Assembly: GCF_018531445.1 (NCBI RefSeq)
Contig: NZ_JAHDTH010000005.1
Span: forward strand, 1 to 64,000
DNA: 64,000 bases
Direction: 5' to 3'
From: Pseudonocardia lacus
GTDB lineage: Bacteria > Actinomycetota > Actinomycetes > Mycobacteriales > Pseudonocardiaceae
The notes beneath the pieces were generated by a model. The model had not been told where the DNA came from. It ran no database searches and was given only the letters and a program-made list of their open reading frames with translations. Made by a program: the position numbers and the translations under genes. Positions 1-8,331 of this stretch are shown here, piece after piece; position 1 is the first letter of the stretch, and each line of letters starts with the position of its first letter.

Positions 1-1
1 C

Positions 2-448
2 CCGGTGTTCGGGCTGGACCGCTCGCCGGCGCGCCTCGCGGTCGCCGAGCGGCTCGGGCTGGTCCCGGTGGCCGACGCCGCCGACCTCCCGGCCGGCGTC
101 GACGCGGTCGTCGAGGCCAGCGGGGCGCCCGCGCTGGTCGAGCGCGCCGTGGCCGCGACCGCCCCGGGCGGCACCGTCGTGCTGGTCGCGCTCTACCACC
201 GCACGGTCCCGTTCGACGCGATGCTGGCGGTGCAGCGGGAGGTCACCGTGCGCGGCAGCGCCAACGTCACCCCGCGGGACTTCCGCGACGCGCTCGACCT
301 GCTGGCCACCGGTCGCGCCCAGGTCGAGCCGCTGATCAGCCACCGGCTGCCGCTGGCCGGGATCGCCGAGGCGTTCCGCACCCAGAACGACCCGGACACC
401 TCGGTGAAGGTGCTGGTCACCGGCGCCGGCGCGCACCCGACCCCCTAG
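2..448 (+). CDS. Zinc-type alcohol dehydrogenase, C-terminal part (runs in from the left edge)
   Basis: This is the last 148 or so codons of a medium-chain dehydrogenase; the frame is open to the left edge, so the real start lies outside the window. What remains is the end of the Rossmann domain (FGLDRSPARLAVAERLG resembles the strand-helix that follows the NAD(P)-binding glycines; then DAVVEASGAP and PGGTVVLVALY) and the C-terminal return to the catalytic domain (ISHRLPLAGIAEAF, VKVLV). These segments are typical of the butanediol/threonine dehydrogenase branch. The zinc ligands would be upstream, so substrate cannot be judged. The Rieske oxygenase follows 221 bp downstream on the same strand, so it may belong to the same catabolic group. 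Confidence 0.8.
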   Translation, partial: PVFGLDRSPARLAVAERLGLVPVADAADLPAGVDAVVEASGAPALVERAVAATAPGGTVVLVALYHRTVPFDAMLAVQREVTVRGSANVTPRDFRDALDLLATGRAQVEPLISHRLPLAGIAEAFRTQNDPDTSVKVLVTGAGAHPTP

Positions 449-555
449 TTGCGCCGGCCGTCGACCATGGCGTGGCGGCCGTCGTGTCGCTGGTCATGGA
501 GCCTCCCGACTCTGGGTGCCCGACCGGAGCCGCCAGCCTAACCCCGGCGCCGCGA

Positions 556-602
556 ATCGTTAACAATTTTGCTAATGAGCCTGTGAACGATCTGTTGTCG
601 AT
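556..602. promoter_or_regulatory. Candidate operator and promoter region upstream of the Rieske oxygenase
   Basis: This is an AT-rich island in very GC-rich DNA. ATCGTTAACA (556-565) and TGTGAACGAT (582-591) form an inverted repeat matching at 9 of 10 positions, and a related half-site TGTTGTCGAT follows at 593-602, 11 bp after the second arm. The site lies 68-114 bp before the Rieske start. The spacing suggests a dimeric regulator; no regulator gene is adjacent inside the window. Confidence 0.4.
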
Positions 603-669
603 CGACGCACCCGGAACTACCGTCCGGTGGGAGGGACGCTCGACCCGCCGCCGCCCGAGGAGGACGACG

Positions 670-2022
670 ATGCTCTCCGAGAGAGACAACGCACTGCTCA
701 CCCGCGTCGGGCCGGGCACTCCCATGGGCGAGCTGCTGCGCCGCTACTGGACGCCCGCGCTGCTGGTCAGCGAGGTCCCGACGCCCGAGTGCGCCCCCGT
801 GCGGGTCCGGCTGTTCGGCGAGGACCTGGTGGCGTTCCGCGACGCCAGGGGCCGGGTCGGGCTGATCCAGGAGAACTGCCCGCACCGCGGCGCGTCGCTG
901 TACTTCGGCCGCAACGAGGCCGGCCCCGACGGCACCTGCGGACTGCGCTGCCCGTACCACGGCTGGCAGTTCGACGCCGACGGCGCGTGCATCGACATGC
1001 CTTCCGAGCCGCCGACCAGCACGTTCAAGGACCGGGTGCGGGCCAAGGCCTACCCGGTGCACGAGTCGGGCGGGATCGTCTGGACCTACATGGGTCCCGC
1101 GGAGCACATGACCCCGTTCCGCGACTTCGGCACCGAGACCCTGCGGCCGGCGAACGCCGCCGCCACGAAGATCCACACCCCGTGCAACTGGGTGCAGGCC
1201 ATGGAGGGCAACCTCGACACCAGCCACATCTCCTGGCTGCACCAGTGGGAGGGCGTCGAGCAGATCCCCGACGACGGCAGCGACAAGCCCGGCTACCCGA
1301 CCAACGCCATGTCGTGGAAGTTCTGGCGCCACGACCGCGCGCCGCGGCTGGAGATCGAGGACACCTGGTACGGGTTCAAGTACGCCGGGATCCGCACCAC
1401 CCCCAACGGCCACACGCACGTGCGCGTGACCGCGTACTGCTACCCCTTCTTCACCGTCGTGGCCGCGCTGCCGTTCAGCACCCGCCACGGCGTGTTCGTC
1501 CCGATCGACGACCACAACACCGCGCGGTTCACGTTCGTCACCCGCGACGTGGAGAACCCGCACGGGATCGGCGGGCCGGGGCTGTTCGAGCGGACCCCGT
1601 TCACCCACGCCCGCAACGAGCAGGGCACCGGCGTGCTGCCCCGCGTGTACACCGCCGAGAACGACTACGGCATCGACCGCGACGTGCAGCGCACCGTGAC
1701 CTACTCCGGGGTCGCCGAGTTCGTCAGCCAGGACTTCATGGTCACCGAGTCGATGGGCCCGATCTACGACCGCAGCCAGGAGCGGCTGGGCACCTCGGAC
1801 AAGGCGATCATCCGGATGCGCCGGCTGCTGCTCGGCGCCGCCCGCGGCCTGGCCGACGGCGCGCCGCCGCCCGCCGTCGACGGCGACCTGGACTACCGCG
1901 GCATCCGGTCGGCGGAGAAGATCCTGGAACCGGGCGCCGACTGGCGCGCGCTGGGCACCGACGACGACCCGCTCGTGCGCGAGACCGACCCGCCCGCCCG
2001 GCTGCCGCGGGCGGGCGGCTGA
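670..2022 (+). CDS. Rieske 2Fe-2S aromatic-ring oxygenase, phthalate 4,5-dioxygenase type, alpha subunit
   Basis: A 450-residue terminal oxygenase subunit. The Rieske cluster motif is visible as CPHRGASLYF followed after a spacer by CPYHGW (Cys-X-His ... Cys-X2-His, about residues 75-100). The mononuclear iron site is NLDTSHISWLH (Asp-X2-His-X4-His, about residues 180-190). This layout is that of phthalate 4,5-dioxygenase and related oxygenases or O-demethylases that hydroxylate aromatic acids using electrons from a separate reductase. No reductase is adjacent, so an unlinked one must serve it. The reading frame opens at 472, but ATG 670 is chosen because GAGGAGG sits 6 bp before it and homology starts at MLSERDNALLTRVGPGTPMG. 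The exact substrate is unknown. Confidence 0.9.
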   Translation: MLSERDNALLTRVGPGTPMGELLRRYWTPALLVSEVPTPECAPVRVRLFGEDLVAFRDARGRVGLIQENCPHRGASLYFGRNEAGPDGTCGLRCPYHGWQFDADGACIDMPSEPPTSTFKDRVRAKAYPVHESGGIVWTYMGPAEHMTPFRDFGTETLRPANAAATKIHTPCNWVQAMEGNLDTSHISWLHQWEGVEQIPDDGSDKPGYPTNAMSWKFWRHDRAPRLEIEDTWYGFKYAGIRTTPNGHTHVRVTAYCYPFFTVVAALPFSTRHGVFVPIDDHNTARFTFVTRDVENPHGIGGPGLFERTPFTHARNEQGTGVLPRVYTAENDYGIDRDVQRTVTYSGVAEFVSQDFMVTESMGPIYDRSQERLGTSDKAIIRMRRLLLGAARGLADGAPPPAVDGDLDYRGIRSAEKILEPGADWRALGTDDDPLVRETDPPARLPRAGG

Positions 2023-2207
2023 CGCGCAGTTGGCGTTGCGCGCACGGTTCCCGGAGCCCGCGCGCATTTCGTCCCCGGAGCCCCGAACGGGCACCCGCGC
2101 TGTGCCTACTCTGCGCCCACCTCCACGTCGGGCCACGTGCCGCAACGGGCACCGCGCCCCCGGGAGGGCCGTACGACGACGTCCGGTGCTGCGACGGGAT
2201 GGTGCTG
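2023..2207 (+). other. Intergenic spacer between the oxygenase and the binding protein
   Basis: This 185-bp gap holds no recognisable gene. It carries several short CGCGC-rich inverted repeats just after the oxygenase stop that might attenuate transcription, but no clear terminator. The downstream lipoprotein probably has its own promoter here. Confidence 0.3.
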
Positions 2208-3881
2208 ATGAACCGCGTGGACCCCATGGCCGGTCTCCCCCGCGCCCGCACCCCGGGCCGCGGGCGCCCGAGCGCCGCGGCCGCCCTGCTGGTCGCGCTC
2301 TGCCTGGTCCTGGCCGGCTGCGGGTCCGCGCCGGGCCCGGCGTTCGGCGGCGACGAGCCGGAGTCGGTGGGCGCGCTCGACTCCTCGCAGCCCTGGGGCG
2401 GCGACCCGGCCCAGGAGGGCACGCCGGTGCGCGGCGGCACGCTCGTCGTCGGGATGTACACCGAGTCCCGCGGGCTGGACCCGACCGTCGGAAACAGCCT
2501 GATGGCCTCGGCCATCTACGACTCGCTGCTGAAGATGGACCGGGACGGGCGCCCGCAGCCGCAGCTCGCCGAGTCGATGACCAGCCCCGACGGCGGCACC
2601 ACCTGGACGCTCACCCTCCGCCCCGGCGTGACCTTCCACGACGGCACCCCGCTCGACGCCGACGCCGTGGTCTTCAACGTGCGCCGCCAGCTGGACAACC
2701 CCACGGCGCTGGGGCACCTCTACACCGAACCGATCGCCGCGATGACCGCCACCGACCCGCTCACCGTCACCTTCACGCTCAAGCGCGCGACCAGCACGTT
2801 CCCGATGTCGTTCGCGCTGCCGTTCTCCTCGGGCAACCTGGGCACCATCGCCTCGCCCACCGCCGTGCAGGCCAGTGGCGATGCCTACACGCGCAACCCG
2901 GTGGGCGCCGGGCCGTTCCGGTTCGTCAGCTGGGCCCAGGACAACAAGACGGTCGTCGAGCGGTTCGACCGGTACTGGGACGAGGGCAAGCCCTACCTCG
3001 ACGGCATCGAGTTCCGTCCGCTGCCCGACACCGACTCGCGCTACGCCTCGATCGTCAACGGCGACATCGACCTGAACATCGGCGGCTTCTTCAGCGAGCT
3101 GGAACGCGCCTCGGCCGACGACACCCTGCAGACCTACTGGGGCCCCGGCGGCGACGGGCAGTACCTGTACTTCAACCTGACCCAGGCCCCGTTCGACGAC
3201 CGGCGCATGCGCGAGGCGCTCATCCGGGCCGTCGACCCCGTCGCGCTCAACGCCACCCAGTTCCGCGGCCGGGGCCAGCTCGCCACGACCCCGTTCGCCG
3301 AGGACAGCCCGTACTTCAGCCAGCAGGCCGCGGACGCCTACCCCGGCTACGACGTGGAGCGCGCGAAGCAGCTCGTGGCCGACTACCGGGCGTCCGGGGG
3401 CGATCCCACGTTCACCTACAACACCGGCAACTCCCCCGACGACCACCAGCTGGCCCAGTTCCTGCAGGCGCAGTGGGCGGCGATCGGTGTGACGGCGAAC
3501 CTGCAGTTCGACGACATCTCGACGTTCATCGGCCCGATCGTGCGCGGCACCCGGTTCGGCACCGCGACCTGGATCACCGGGCCCTACGAGAGCCCGTACC
3601 CGTTCATGGTCAACCAGTTCAGCACCGTCGGCATCAACAACTACGGCAAGTACAGCAACCCGGACGTCGACGCCGCGCTCGCCGAGGCCAGCGCGACCGC
3701 GGACCCGGCCGCGCAGGCGGCGGCCTACCAGCGGGCCCAGGTGCTGATCAGCCAGGACCTCCCGGTGCTCTGGCTGACCCGGGCGGCCAAGGCGGCGATC
3801 GCCCGGCCGACGGTCAAGGGGGTGTCGCGGTACCTGTCCAGCGAGATCTTCTGGGCGGGGGTGTGGAAGGCGCCGGCCTGA
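2208..3881 (+). CDS. ABC transporter substrate-binding lipoprotein, family 5 (peptide/nickel/opine class)
   Basis: A 557-residue extracytoplasmic solute receptor. The N-terminus has an Arg-rich stretch, a hydrophobic core and the lipobox LVLAGC, with Cys38 as the lipid-modified residue. The family-5 signature is clear: GGTLVVGMYTE, GLDPTVGN, YDSLLKMDRDG, TLRPGVTFHDGTPLDADAVVFN. ATG 2208 is preferred over in-frame ATG 2199 and 2226, but none has a strong ribosome site. No permease or ATPase is nearby, so this orphan receptor must work with a remote transporter or with promiscuous permeases. Its position behind a Rieske oxygenase suggests uptake of an aromatic or other organic acid rather than peptides; that part is inference. 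Confidence 0.88.
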   Translation: MNRVDPMAGLPRARTPGRGRPSAAAALLVALCLVLAGCGSAPGPAFGGDEPESVGALDSSQPWGGDPAQEGTPVRGGTLVVGMYTESRGLDPTVGNSLMASAIYDSLLKMDRDGRPQPQLAESMTSPDGGTTWTLTLRPGVTFHDGTPLDADAVVFNVRRQLDNPTALGHLYTEPIAAMTATDPLTVTFTLKRATSTFPMSFALPFSSGNLGTIASPTAVQASGDAYTRNPVGAGPFRFVSWAQDNKTVVERFDRYWDEGKPYLDGIEFRPLPDTDSRYASIVNGDIDLNIGGFFSELERASADDTLQTYWGPGGDGQYLYFNLTQAPFDDRRMREALIRAVDPVALNATQFRGRGQLATTPFAEDSPYFSQQAADAYPGYDVERAKQLVADYRASGGDPTFTYNTGNSPDDHQLAQFLQAQWAAIGVTANLQFDDISTFIGPIVRGTRFGTATWITGPYESPYPFMVNQFSTVGINNYGKYSNPDVDAALAEASATADPAAQAAAYQRAQVLISQDLPVLWLTRAAKAAIARPTVKGVSRYLSSEIFWAGVWKAPA

Positions 3882-3956
3882 TCCGGAGGCGCTGCGCGCC
3901 GCCTCGCCGGCGGGGGCTTGCAGCCCTCGCGGTGTGCTCGCAGCGCTGGGTGTGTG

Positions 3957-3982
3957 GTCGCAGCCCGCCGGCGCGCTGCGAC
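3957..3982. repeat. Small palindromic repeat, copy A
   Basis: Perfect 8-bp arms (3957-3964 and 3975-3982) enclose the 10-nt loop CCGCCGGCGC. The central 24 bp also occur exactly at 12473-12496, inside a longer hairpin. Both copies sit between convergent genes. The copy is followed by a degenerate 20-21 bp tandem repeat starting CAGCCCTGCG at 3991, 4012 and 4032. Confidence 0.6.
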
Positions 3983-4085
3983 AACCCCGCCAGCCCTGCG
4001 ACGTCCCCAGCCAGCCCTGCGACGTCCCAGCCAGCACTGCGAGGACGCCCCCACCGGGGTCGGGGCTTCTTCGCAGGGGCGGTGA

Positions 4086-4119
4086 GGTCTTCGCAGGCGC
4101 CGTAGCACCTGCGAAGACC
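4086..4119. terminator. Hairpin between convergent genes, likely bidirectional terminator
   Basis: GGTCTTCGCAGG (4086-4097) and its exact reverse complement (4108-4119) enclose a 10-nt loop. The structure lies between the ends of the binding-protein gene (plus) and the SDR (minus), 42 bp from the SDR stop. There is no T-run, as is common in actinobacterial terminators. Confidence 0.55.
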
Positions 4120-4160
4120 ATGGGGACTCTGCGCAGAGGCCGACAGGCGCGCGTCGGGGG

Positions 4161-4919
4161 CTACCAGCCGGCGACCGACCCCGCGTCGACCGGCAGCGTC
4201 ACCCCGGTGACGAACGAGGCGTCGTCGGACATCAGCCACACGACGGCCGCGGCGACCTCCTCCGGCTCGCCGATCCGCTGCAGGGCCTGCGGGCGCATGA
4301 TCTCGGCGAGCCGCTCGGGGGTGGCGCCCCGGGCGAACCCGGTCATGATCGTCCCCGGGGCGACGGCGTTGACCCGGATCAGGTCCTCGGCGTACTCGAC
4401 GGCGGCGTTCTTGGTCAGCCCCACCAGCCCGTGCTTGGCCGCGGTGTAGGGCGCCAGCCGCTTCACCCCCCGCAGACCGGCGTTGGACGCGGTGTTCACG
4501 ATGGACCCGCCCCCGCCGGCGAGCATCGCCCGGATCTGGCGCTTCATCCCCAGGAAGACGCCACGCAGGTTGATCGCGATGACCCGGTCGAAGTCCTCGT
4601 CCTCGATGTCGGCGAGCAGCTTGCCGCCGCCGCCCACCCCCGCGTTGTTGTGCGCGAAGTCGAGCTTGCCCCAGCGGTCGAGCACCCCGGCGACCAGCGC
4701 GTCGTGGTCGGCGGGCCGCGCGACGTCGCAGACCTGGAACTCGGCGACACCGCCGGCCGCCCGGCACAGCTCGACCGTCCGCCCGCCCTCGGCTGCAGCC
4801 GACTCCAGGTCCGACACCAGCACGGACGCGCCCTCGGCGGCCGCGCGCACCGCGGTGGCCCGGCCGATGCCGCTGGCCGCGCCGGTGACCAGTCCCGCCT
4901 TGCCCTCCATCGACCCCAT
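4161..4919 (-). CDS. SDR family NAD(P)-dependent oxidoreductase
   Basis: A 252-residue classical short-chain dehydrogenase. It shows the coenzyme motif TGAASGIG near residue 13, NNAG after the fourth strand, the catalytic Ser in IVNTASNAG and the YTAAK Tyr-X3-Lys pair, and ends in DAGSVAGW. Asp in VLVSDLE after the second strand suggests NAD(H). The start at 4919 gives MGSMEGKAGLVTG with a GGTGGGG stretch just upstream; ATG 4910 is possible. It is followed upstream, on the same strand, by a nitroreductase with a 97-bp gap. The substrate (hydroxy/keto pair) cannot be told from sequence. Confidence 0.88.
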   Translation of the reverse strand: MGSMEGKAGLVTGAASGIGRATAVRAAAEGASVLVSDLESAAAEGGRTVELCRAAGGVAEFQVCDVARPADHDALVAGVLDRWGKLDFAHNNAGVGGGGKLLADIEDEDFDRVIAINLRGVFLGMKRQIRAMLAGGGGSIVNTASNAGLRGVKRLAPYTAAKHGLVGLTKNAAVEYAEDLIRVNAVAPGTIMTGFARGATPERLAEIMRPQALQRIGEPEEVAAAVVWLMSDDASFVTGVTLPVDAGSVAGW

Positions 4920-5016
4920 CGCCCCACCGTGCTGACCCGGCGCGCGCGGGACTCCACGATCCGCGCCGGTTTTGCTGGCGATCCGTGCGAGCCGCCGATC
5001 CGCGCCGACCGGACCG

Positions 5017-5670
5017 TCAGCGGTCGTCGGCCTGCGCACCCGCCGGCGCCCACGGCACCGGGCCCTCCCACCGGTTGTGGTGGCCGACCTCCCACGTGGG
5101 CCGGCGCCGCGTCGGCCCGAAGGCACCAGCGGGGTAGCCGAGCGGGATGGCGAAGTGGAACGCGACGTCGTCCGGGATCGCGAACATCTCCCGCAACCGG
5201 CCCTCGACCGATGCGTGCAGGGTGGTCGGCACCGAACCGATACCCAGCGCCCGCGCCGCCAGCATGAGGTTCTGGGTCGCGGGCAGGACCGATCCCTCCG
5301 CGTGCGGAGGCACCGACAGCACCAGGACCACGCACGGGGCGCGGCCCATCTCCTCGGCCAGGCGCATCGAGGGCCCCCACTGCTCGCGGTCCTGCGGGGT
5401 GAGGTCCCCGGGCCCGGTCCAGCCCGCCGCGTCGCGCCGCTTGGCCCACCAGGCCTCGCGGTAGAGCGCCCCGAACGCGCTCACCAGCGCGGGGTCGTCG
5501 ACCACCAGGAACCGGGCGATTTGGCTGTTCCCCCCGCTGGGGGCCTTCGTCGCGGCCGCCAGCACCAGCTCGACGTCGGCGAGCGGGACGGGGTCGGGCC
5601 GGAACCGCCGGATCGACCGCTGGGTGAAGACGGCCTCGCCGAGCGACATCGACAACCGCGAGTGGTCCAC
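5017..5670 (-). CDS. Nitroreductase family flavoprotein
   Basis: A 217-residue FMN-dependent nitroreductase-like enzyme. RSIRRFRPDPVP near the N-terminus is the FMN phosphate-binding segment, followed by ATKAPSGGNSQ and, later, the segment SVLPATQNLMLAARALGIGSVPTT, which is typical of the family. Such enzymes reduce nitro groups, quinones or enones with NAD(P)H; some in actinomycetes act on small unsaturated acids. GTG 5670 is chosen over ATG 5649 because GGAGGGA lies 5-7 bp before it. It shares strand and a short gap with the downstream SDR, so the two may be co-transcribed. Confidence 0.85.
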   Translation of the reverse strand: MDHSRLSMSLGEAVFTQRSIRRFRPDPVPLADVELVLAAATKAPSGGNSQIARFLVVDDPALVSAFGALYREAWWAKRRDAAGWTGPGDLTPQDREQWGPSMRLAEEMGRAPCVVLVLSVPPHAEGSVLPATQNLMLAARALGIGSVPTTLHASVEGRLREMFAIPDDVAFHFAIPLGYPAGAFGPTRRRPTWEVGHHNRWEGPVPWAPAGAQADDR

Positions 5671-5857
5671 CGCGCTCCCTCCACCGGCCGACGCCCCGCT
5701 GGGCGCCTCCGCCGATCCTGCCCACGTCGGGGTGGCGCCGCCGTCGTCGTTGCGTCGCGTCCCGGACCGGTCGGATGTCGCGCCGGCCTCGCCGCCGGAC
5801 GTCGGGCGCACGCCGCCGTGTCGGAGGGCGACCCGGGAGCGGCGACGACCCCCCACC

Positions 5858-6955
5858 TCAGGTGAGCGAGGTGGCGTAGTGGTCGAAGAACAGCGTGGCG
5901 ATCAGATCGCCGCGGGAGCGGGCGCCGGACTTGGCGAAGATCGACTTCAGGTGGTCCTGGACGGTGTACGCCGACACGTGGAGCCGACCGGCGATCTGCT
6001 TCGTGGACAGGCCCCGCGCCACCAGTTCGGTGACCCGGCACTCGCTGTCGGTGAGACCGTAGGCACCGGCCACCAGGGGCGCCATCTCCGCCGGCCGCGC
6101 CACCTCGAACATGATCGCGACCGGGGCGTGCGGTCCGTCGCCCATCAGCGATCCCCGCACCGTCAACCACCGCCCGGTCCGGGTACGCGCCCGTGCCCTG
6201 GCCGGGGCCGGGGCCGGGCCGTGGATCGCCCGTGCCTGGTGGGCGACGGCGGGGACCACCAGCGGCATCCGGGCACCCGGCCGGTCGCCCGCGCCCAGCT
6301 CGTCGAGCCACCGGTCCGCGGCCGGGTTGGACATGCTCACCCCGTTGTCGGCGTCGAGGACCAGCAGGCCGACGTCGTCGAGACCGCTCCGCGCGGCGTC
6401 GAGCAGCAGGCCCCGGCGCAGACCGTCGGCGATCAGCCCGGCCGTCGAGGACACGAACTGCACCTCGGCCGGGGTGAAGTGCGGCCGCTTCGCCTCCCGG
6501 AAGACGGTGAGCGCGCCCCACACCCCGGTGCCGCCCGCGAGTACGGCCCGCAGCTCGTCGGCGAAACCCGCGGGGCGCCGGATCTCGCGCTGCCGCAGGC
6601 TGCGGTCGAGATCACCGGCCGTGGCGTCGCTGAGGCTGGCCGCCGGGTGCTCGGCGCGGGCGAGCTGGGTCCACTTGGTGAAGTCCGGCTCGCGCACCTC
6701 GATCTCGACGAGCCGGAGCATCTCGGCGGCGGGCAGGCCGTTCTCGACGAACTCCGCGGTGGGCAGCATGGTCGCCGGATCGAGCGTCATCAGGCAGGAG
6801 CCCTCGGCGGGCACCGCGCGCAGCAGCGCGCTGCCGACAGCCCGCGCGAACTCCGGCACCGACAGGCCCCGGTGGGCCAACCGCACGATCTCGTCGCGGG
6901 TGCGGGCGTGCTCCGCGGTGACCACCCGACGACCATACGCCGCGCCCGGCACCAT
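5858..6955 (-). CDS. LuxR-type transcriptional regulator with an N-terminal GAF/PAS-like sensor
   Basis: A regulator of up to 365 residues. The C-terminal LuxR helix-turn-helix is clear (YGLTDSECRVTELVARGLSTKQIAGRLHVSAYTVQDHLKSIFAKSGARSRGDLIA, last 60 residues). The N-terminal 280 residues resemble a GAF-like plus PAS-like sensor (WGALTVFREAKRPHFTPAEVQFVSSTAGLIADGL; LLVLDADNGVSMSNPAAD). It is divergent from the reductase pair, and a 20-bp palindrome covers ATG 6955. That overlap makes a shorter start at GTG 6925 reasonable; neither has a good ribosome site. The ligand is unknown. Confidence 0.85.
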   Translation of the reverse strand: MVPGAAYGRRVVTAEHARTRDEIVRLAHRGLSVPEFARAVGSALLRAVPAEGSCLMTLDPATMLPTAEFVENGLPAAEMLRLVEIEVREPDFTKWTQLARAEHPAASLSDATAGDLDRSLRQREIRRPAGFADELRAVLAGGTGVWGALTVFREAKRPHFTPAEVQFVSSTAGLIADGLRRGLLLDAARSGLDDVGLLVLDADNGVSMSNPAADRWLDELGAGDRPGARMPLVVPAVAHQARAIHGPAPAPARARARTRTGRWLTVRGSLMGDGPHAPVAIMFEVARPAEMAPLVAGAYGLTDSECRVTELVARGLSTKQIAGRLHVSAYTVQDHLKSIFAKSGARSRGDLIATLFFDHYATSLT

Positions 6956-6972
6956 CCCACGATTCTGGGATG
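6953..6972. promoter_or_regulatory. Palindromic operator between the LuxR gene and the reductase pair
   Basis: CATCCCA (6953-6959) and TGGGATG (6966-6972) are perfect 7-bp arms around a 6-bp spacer, a 20-bp dyad like those bound by LuxR-family dimers. It lies 34 bp before the ATG at 7006 and overlaps the longest LuxR start, which fits autoregulation plus control of the divergent genes. Confidence 0.5.
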
Positions 6973-7005
6973 CCGCCGCACGCCGCGGCCATCCAGGGTG
7001 GGGCC

Positions 7006-7602
7006 ATGAGCAGAGTCGTGCTGTACATGTCGATGTCGGTGGACGGGTTCATCGCCGGCCCGGACGACGCCCCGGGACGCGGACTGGGCGTCGGCGGCGA
7101 GCGCCTGCACGCCTGGCTGGCGCACGGTGGCGTGGACCCGGCCTCGTACCGGCCGACCGACGACGCCGGCGCGACGGTCTTCGACGAGGTGATGGCCACC
7201 GGGGCGGTCATCACCGGGCGGCGGACCTTCGAGTTCGCGGACGGCTGGGCGGGTGACCACCACGACGGCGTCCCGATATTCGTGCTGACCCGCACCGCGC
7301 CCGCCGAACCGGCGCCGGGATCGGCCCACTACGCCACCGAGGGGATCGCCTCGTGCGTGGCCCAGGCCAAGGCCGCCGCGGGTGGGCGCGACATCTTGCT
7401 GCACGGCGCGGCGACGGCCCAGGAGTGCCTGCGCGCCGGCCTGCTCGACGAGATGGAGCTCCAGCTGGTGCCGGTGCTGATGGGGCGGGGCCGTCGGCTG
7501 TTCGACCACCTGCCGCCCGGGCACGTCGAGCTCGACCTCGTCCGGGCCCTGGACGGGCGGGACGTGCAGCACCTGCGCTTCCGCGTGCGATCGGAGGGCT
7601 GA
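7006..7602 (+). CDS. Dihydrofolate reductase family protein (RibD C-terminal fold), copy 1
   Basis: A 198-residue protein of the RibD_C/DHFR-like fold used by many small actinobacterial reductases. Visible family segments are VVLYMSMSVDGFIAGPDD at the N-terminus, GAVITGRRTFEFADGW, VPIFVLTRTAP, the NADPH-site-like LLHGAATAQECL and LVPVLMGRGRRLFDHL. The start at 7006 has AGGGTGGGG upstream. The second copy begins 3 bp after this stop. The true substrate of this branch is not known, so it should not be read as the housekeeping folate enzyme. Control by the divergent LuxR protein is likely. Confidence 0.85.
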   Translation: MSRVVLYMSMSVDGFIAGPDDAPGRGLGVGGERLHAWLAHGGVDPASYRPTDDAGATVFDEVMATGAVITGRRTFEFADGWAGDHHDGVPIFVLTRTAPAEPAPGSAHYATEGIASCVAQAKAAAGGRDILLHGAATAQECLRAGLLDEMELQLVPVLMGRGRRLFDHLPPGHVELDLVRALDGRDVQHLRFRVRSEG

Positions 7603-7605
7603 ACG

Positions 7606-8190
7606 ATGGCGATCCGCCTCTACATGGCCATGTCCCTGGACGGCTACGTGGCAGGTCCCCGCGACGGTGTGGACGCACCCATGGGCGTCGACGGGTTCCG
7701 CCTGTTCAACTGGCTCGACCGGCGCGACGCACCGGGGCCCAGCGGCCAGGTCCACGCCGAGGCCATGGCCACCCGCGCGCTCATCTCGGGCCGCCGCACC
7801 TACGAGCACGCCGACGGGTGGCAGGGCGATCACCACGACGGCGTACCCGTCCTCGTCCTCACCCACGACGTCCCGGCCGACCCGCCGCCGGGCAGCGTCC
7901 GGTTCGTCACCGACCCCCGGGACGCCGCCGCGCAGGCCCGTGCCGCGGCCGGGGACGCCGACGTCATGGTGCACGGGGCCGGAGCCGCGCAGGCGCTGCT
8001 GCGGGTGCGGGAGCTCGACGAGCTCGAACTGCACGTCGTCCCGGTGTTGCTCGGGCAGGGGCGGCGCCTGTTCGACGACCCGGCGGCCGAACCCGTCGAG
8101 CTCGACCTGGTCCGCCGTCTGGTCACCGGCGACGAGGTGGAGCCCGCGCAGCGCGTCGTGCACCTGCGGTACCGCATCCGGCGGTCGTAG
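7606..8190 (+). CDS. Dihydrofolate reductase family protein (RibD C-terminal fold), copy 2
   Basis: A 194-residue paralogue of the preceding gene, separated by only 3 bp. Shared blocks include LYMAMSLDGYVAGPRDG, ALISGRRTYEHADGWQGDHHDGVPVLVLTHD, VMVHGAGAAQALLR and VVPVLLGQGRRLFDDPA. The pair probably arose by tandem duplication and has since diverged; co-translation suggests a heterodimer or two steps of one pathway (inference). No membrane or export signal is present. Confidence 0.85.
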   Translation: MAIRLYMAMSLDGYVAGPRDGVDAPMGVDGFRLFNWLDRRDAPGPSGQVHAEAMATRALISGRRTYEHADGWQGDHHDGVPVLVLTHDVPADPPPGSVRFVTDPRDAAAQARAAAGDADVMVHGAGAAQALLRVRELDELELHVVPVLLGQGRRLFDDPAAEPVELDLVRRLVTGDEVEPAQRVVHLRYRIRRS

Positions 8191-8331
8191 TCTCCGGACG
8201 GACCGAGCCGGTTCACTCCTGCTCCGCCCGCATTGTGGGGTCGAACCGGGCGGGGTAACCGCAGTAGCTGCTGGCACCGAATGGGCTATCGCTGCAGTTC
8301 CGATCGCACCTCGGTCGGGAGGAAGCGGGCG

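Noticed and set aside
627-3881. A 1084-codon open frame joining the Rieske region to the binding protein
   Set aside because: Only its last half matches a family; the first half is an Arg/Pro-rich shadow of the Rieske gene in another frame. The lipoprotein signal peptide fixes the real start near 2208.
3991-4050. Short tandem units that look like a tiny CRISPR array
   Set aside because: Units are 20-21 bp and contiguous, with no spacers and no cas genes nearby.
2106-4121. Long minus-strand open frame of 671 codons opposite the binding protein
   Set aside because: Val/Arg/Gly-rich composition, no family match, fully antisense to a well supported gene.
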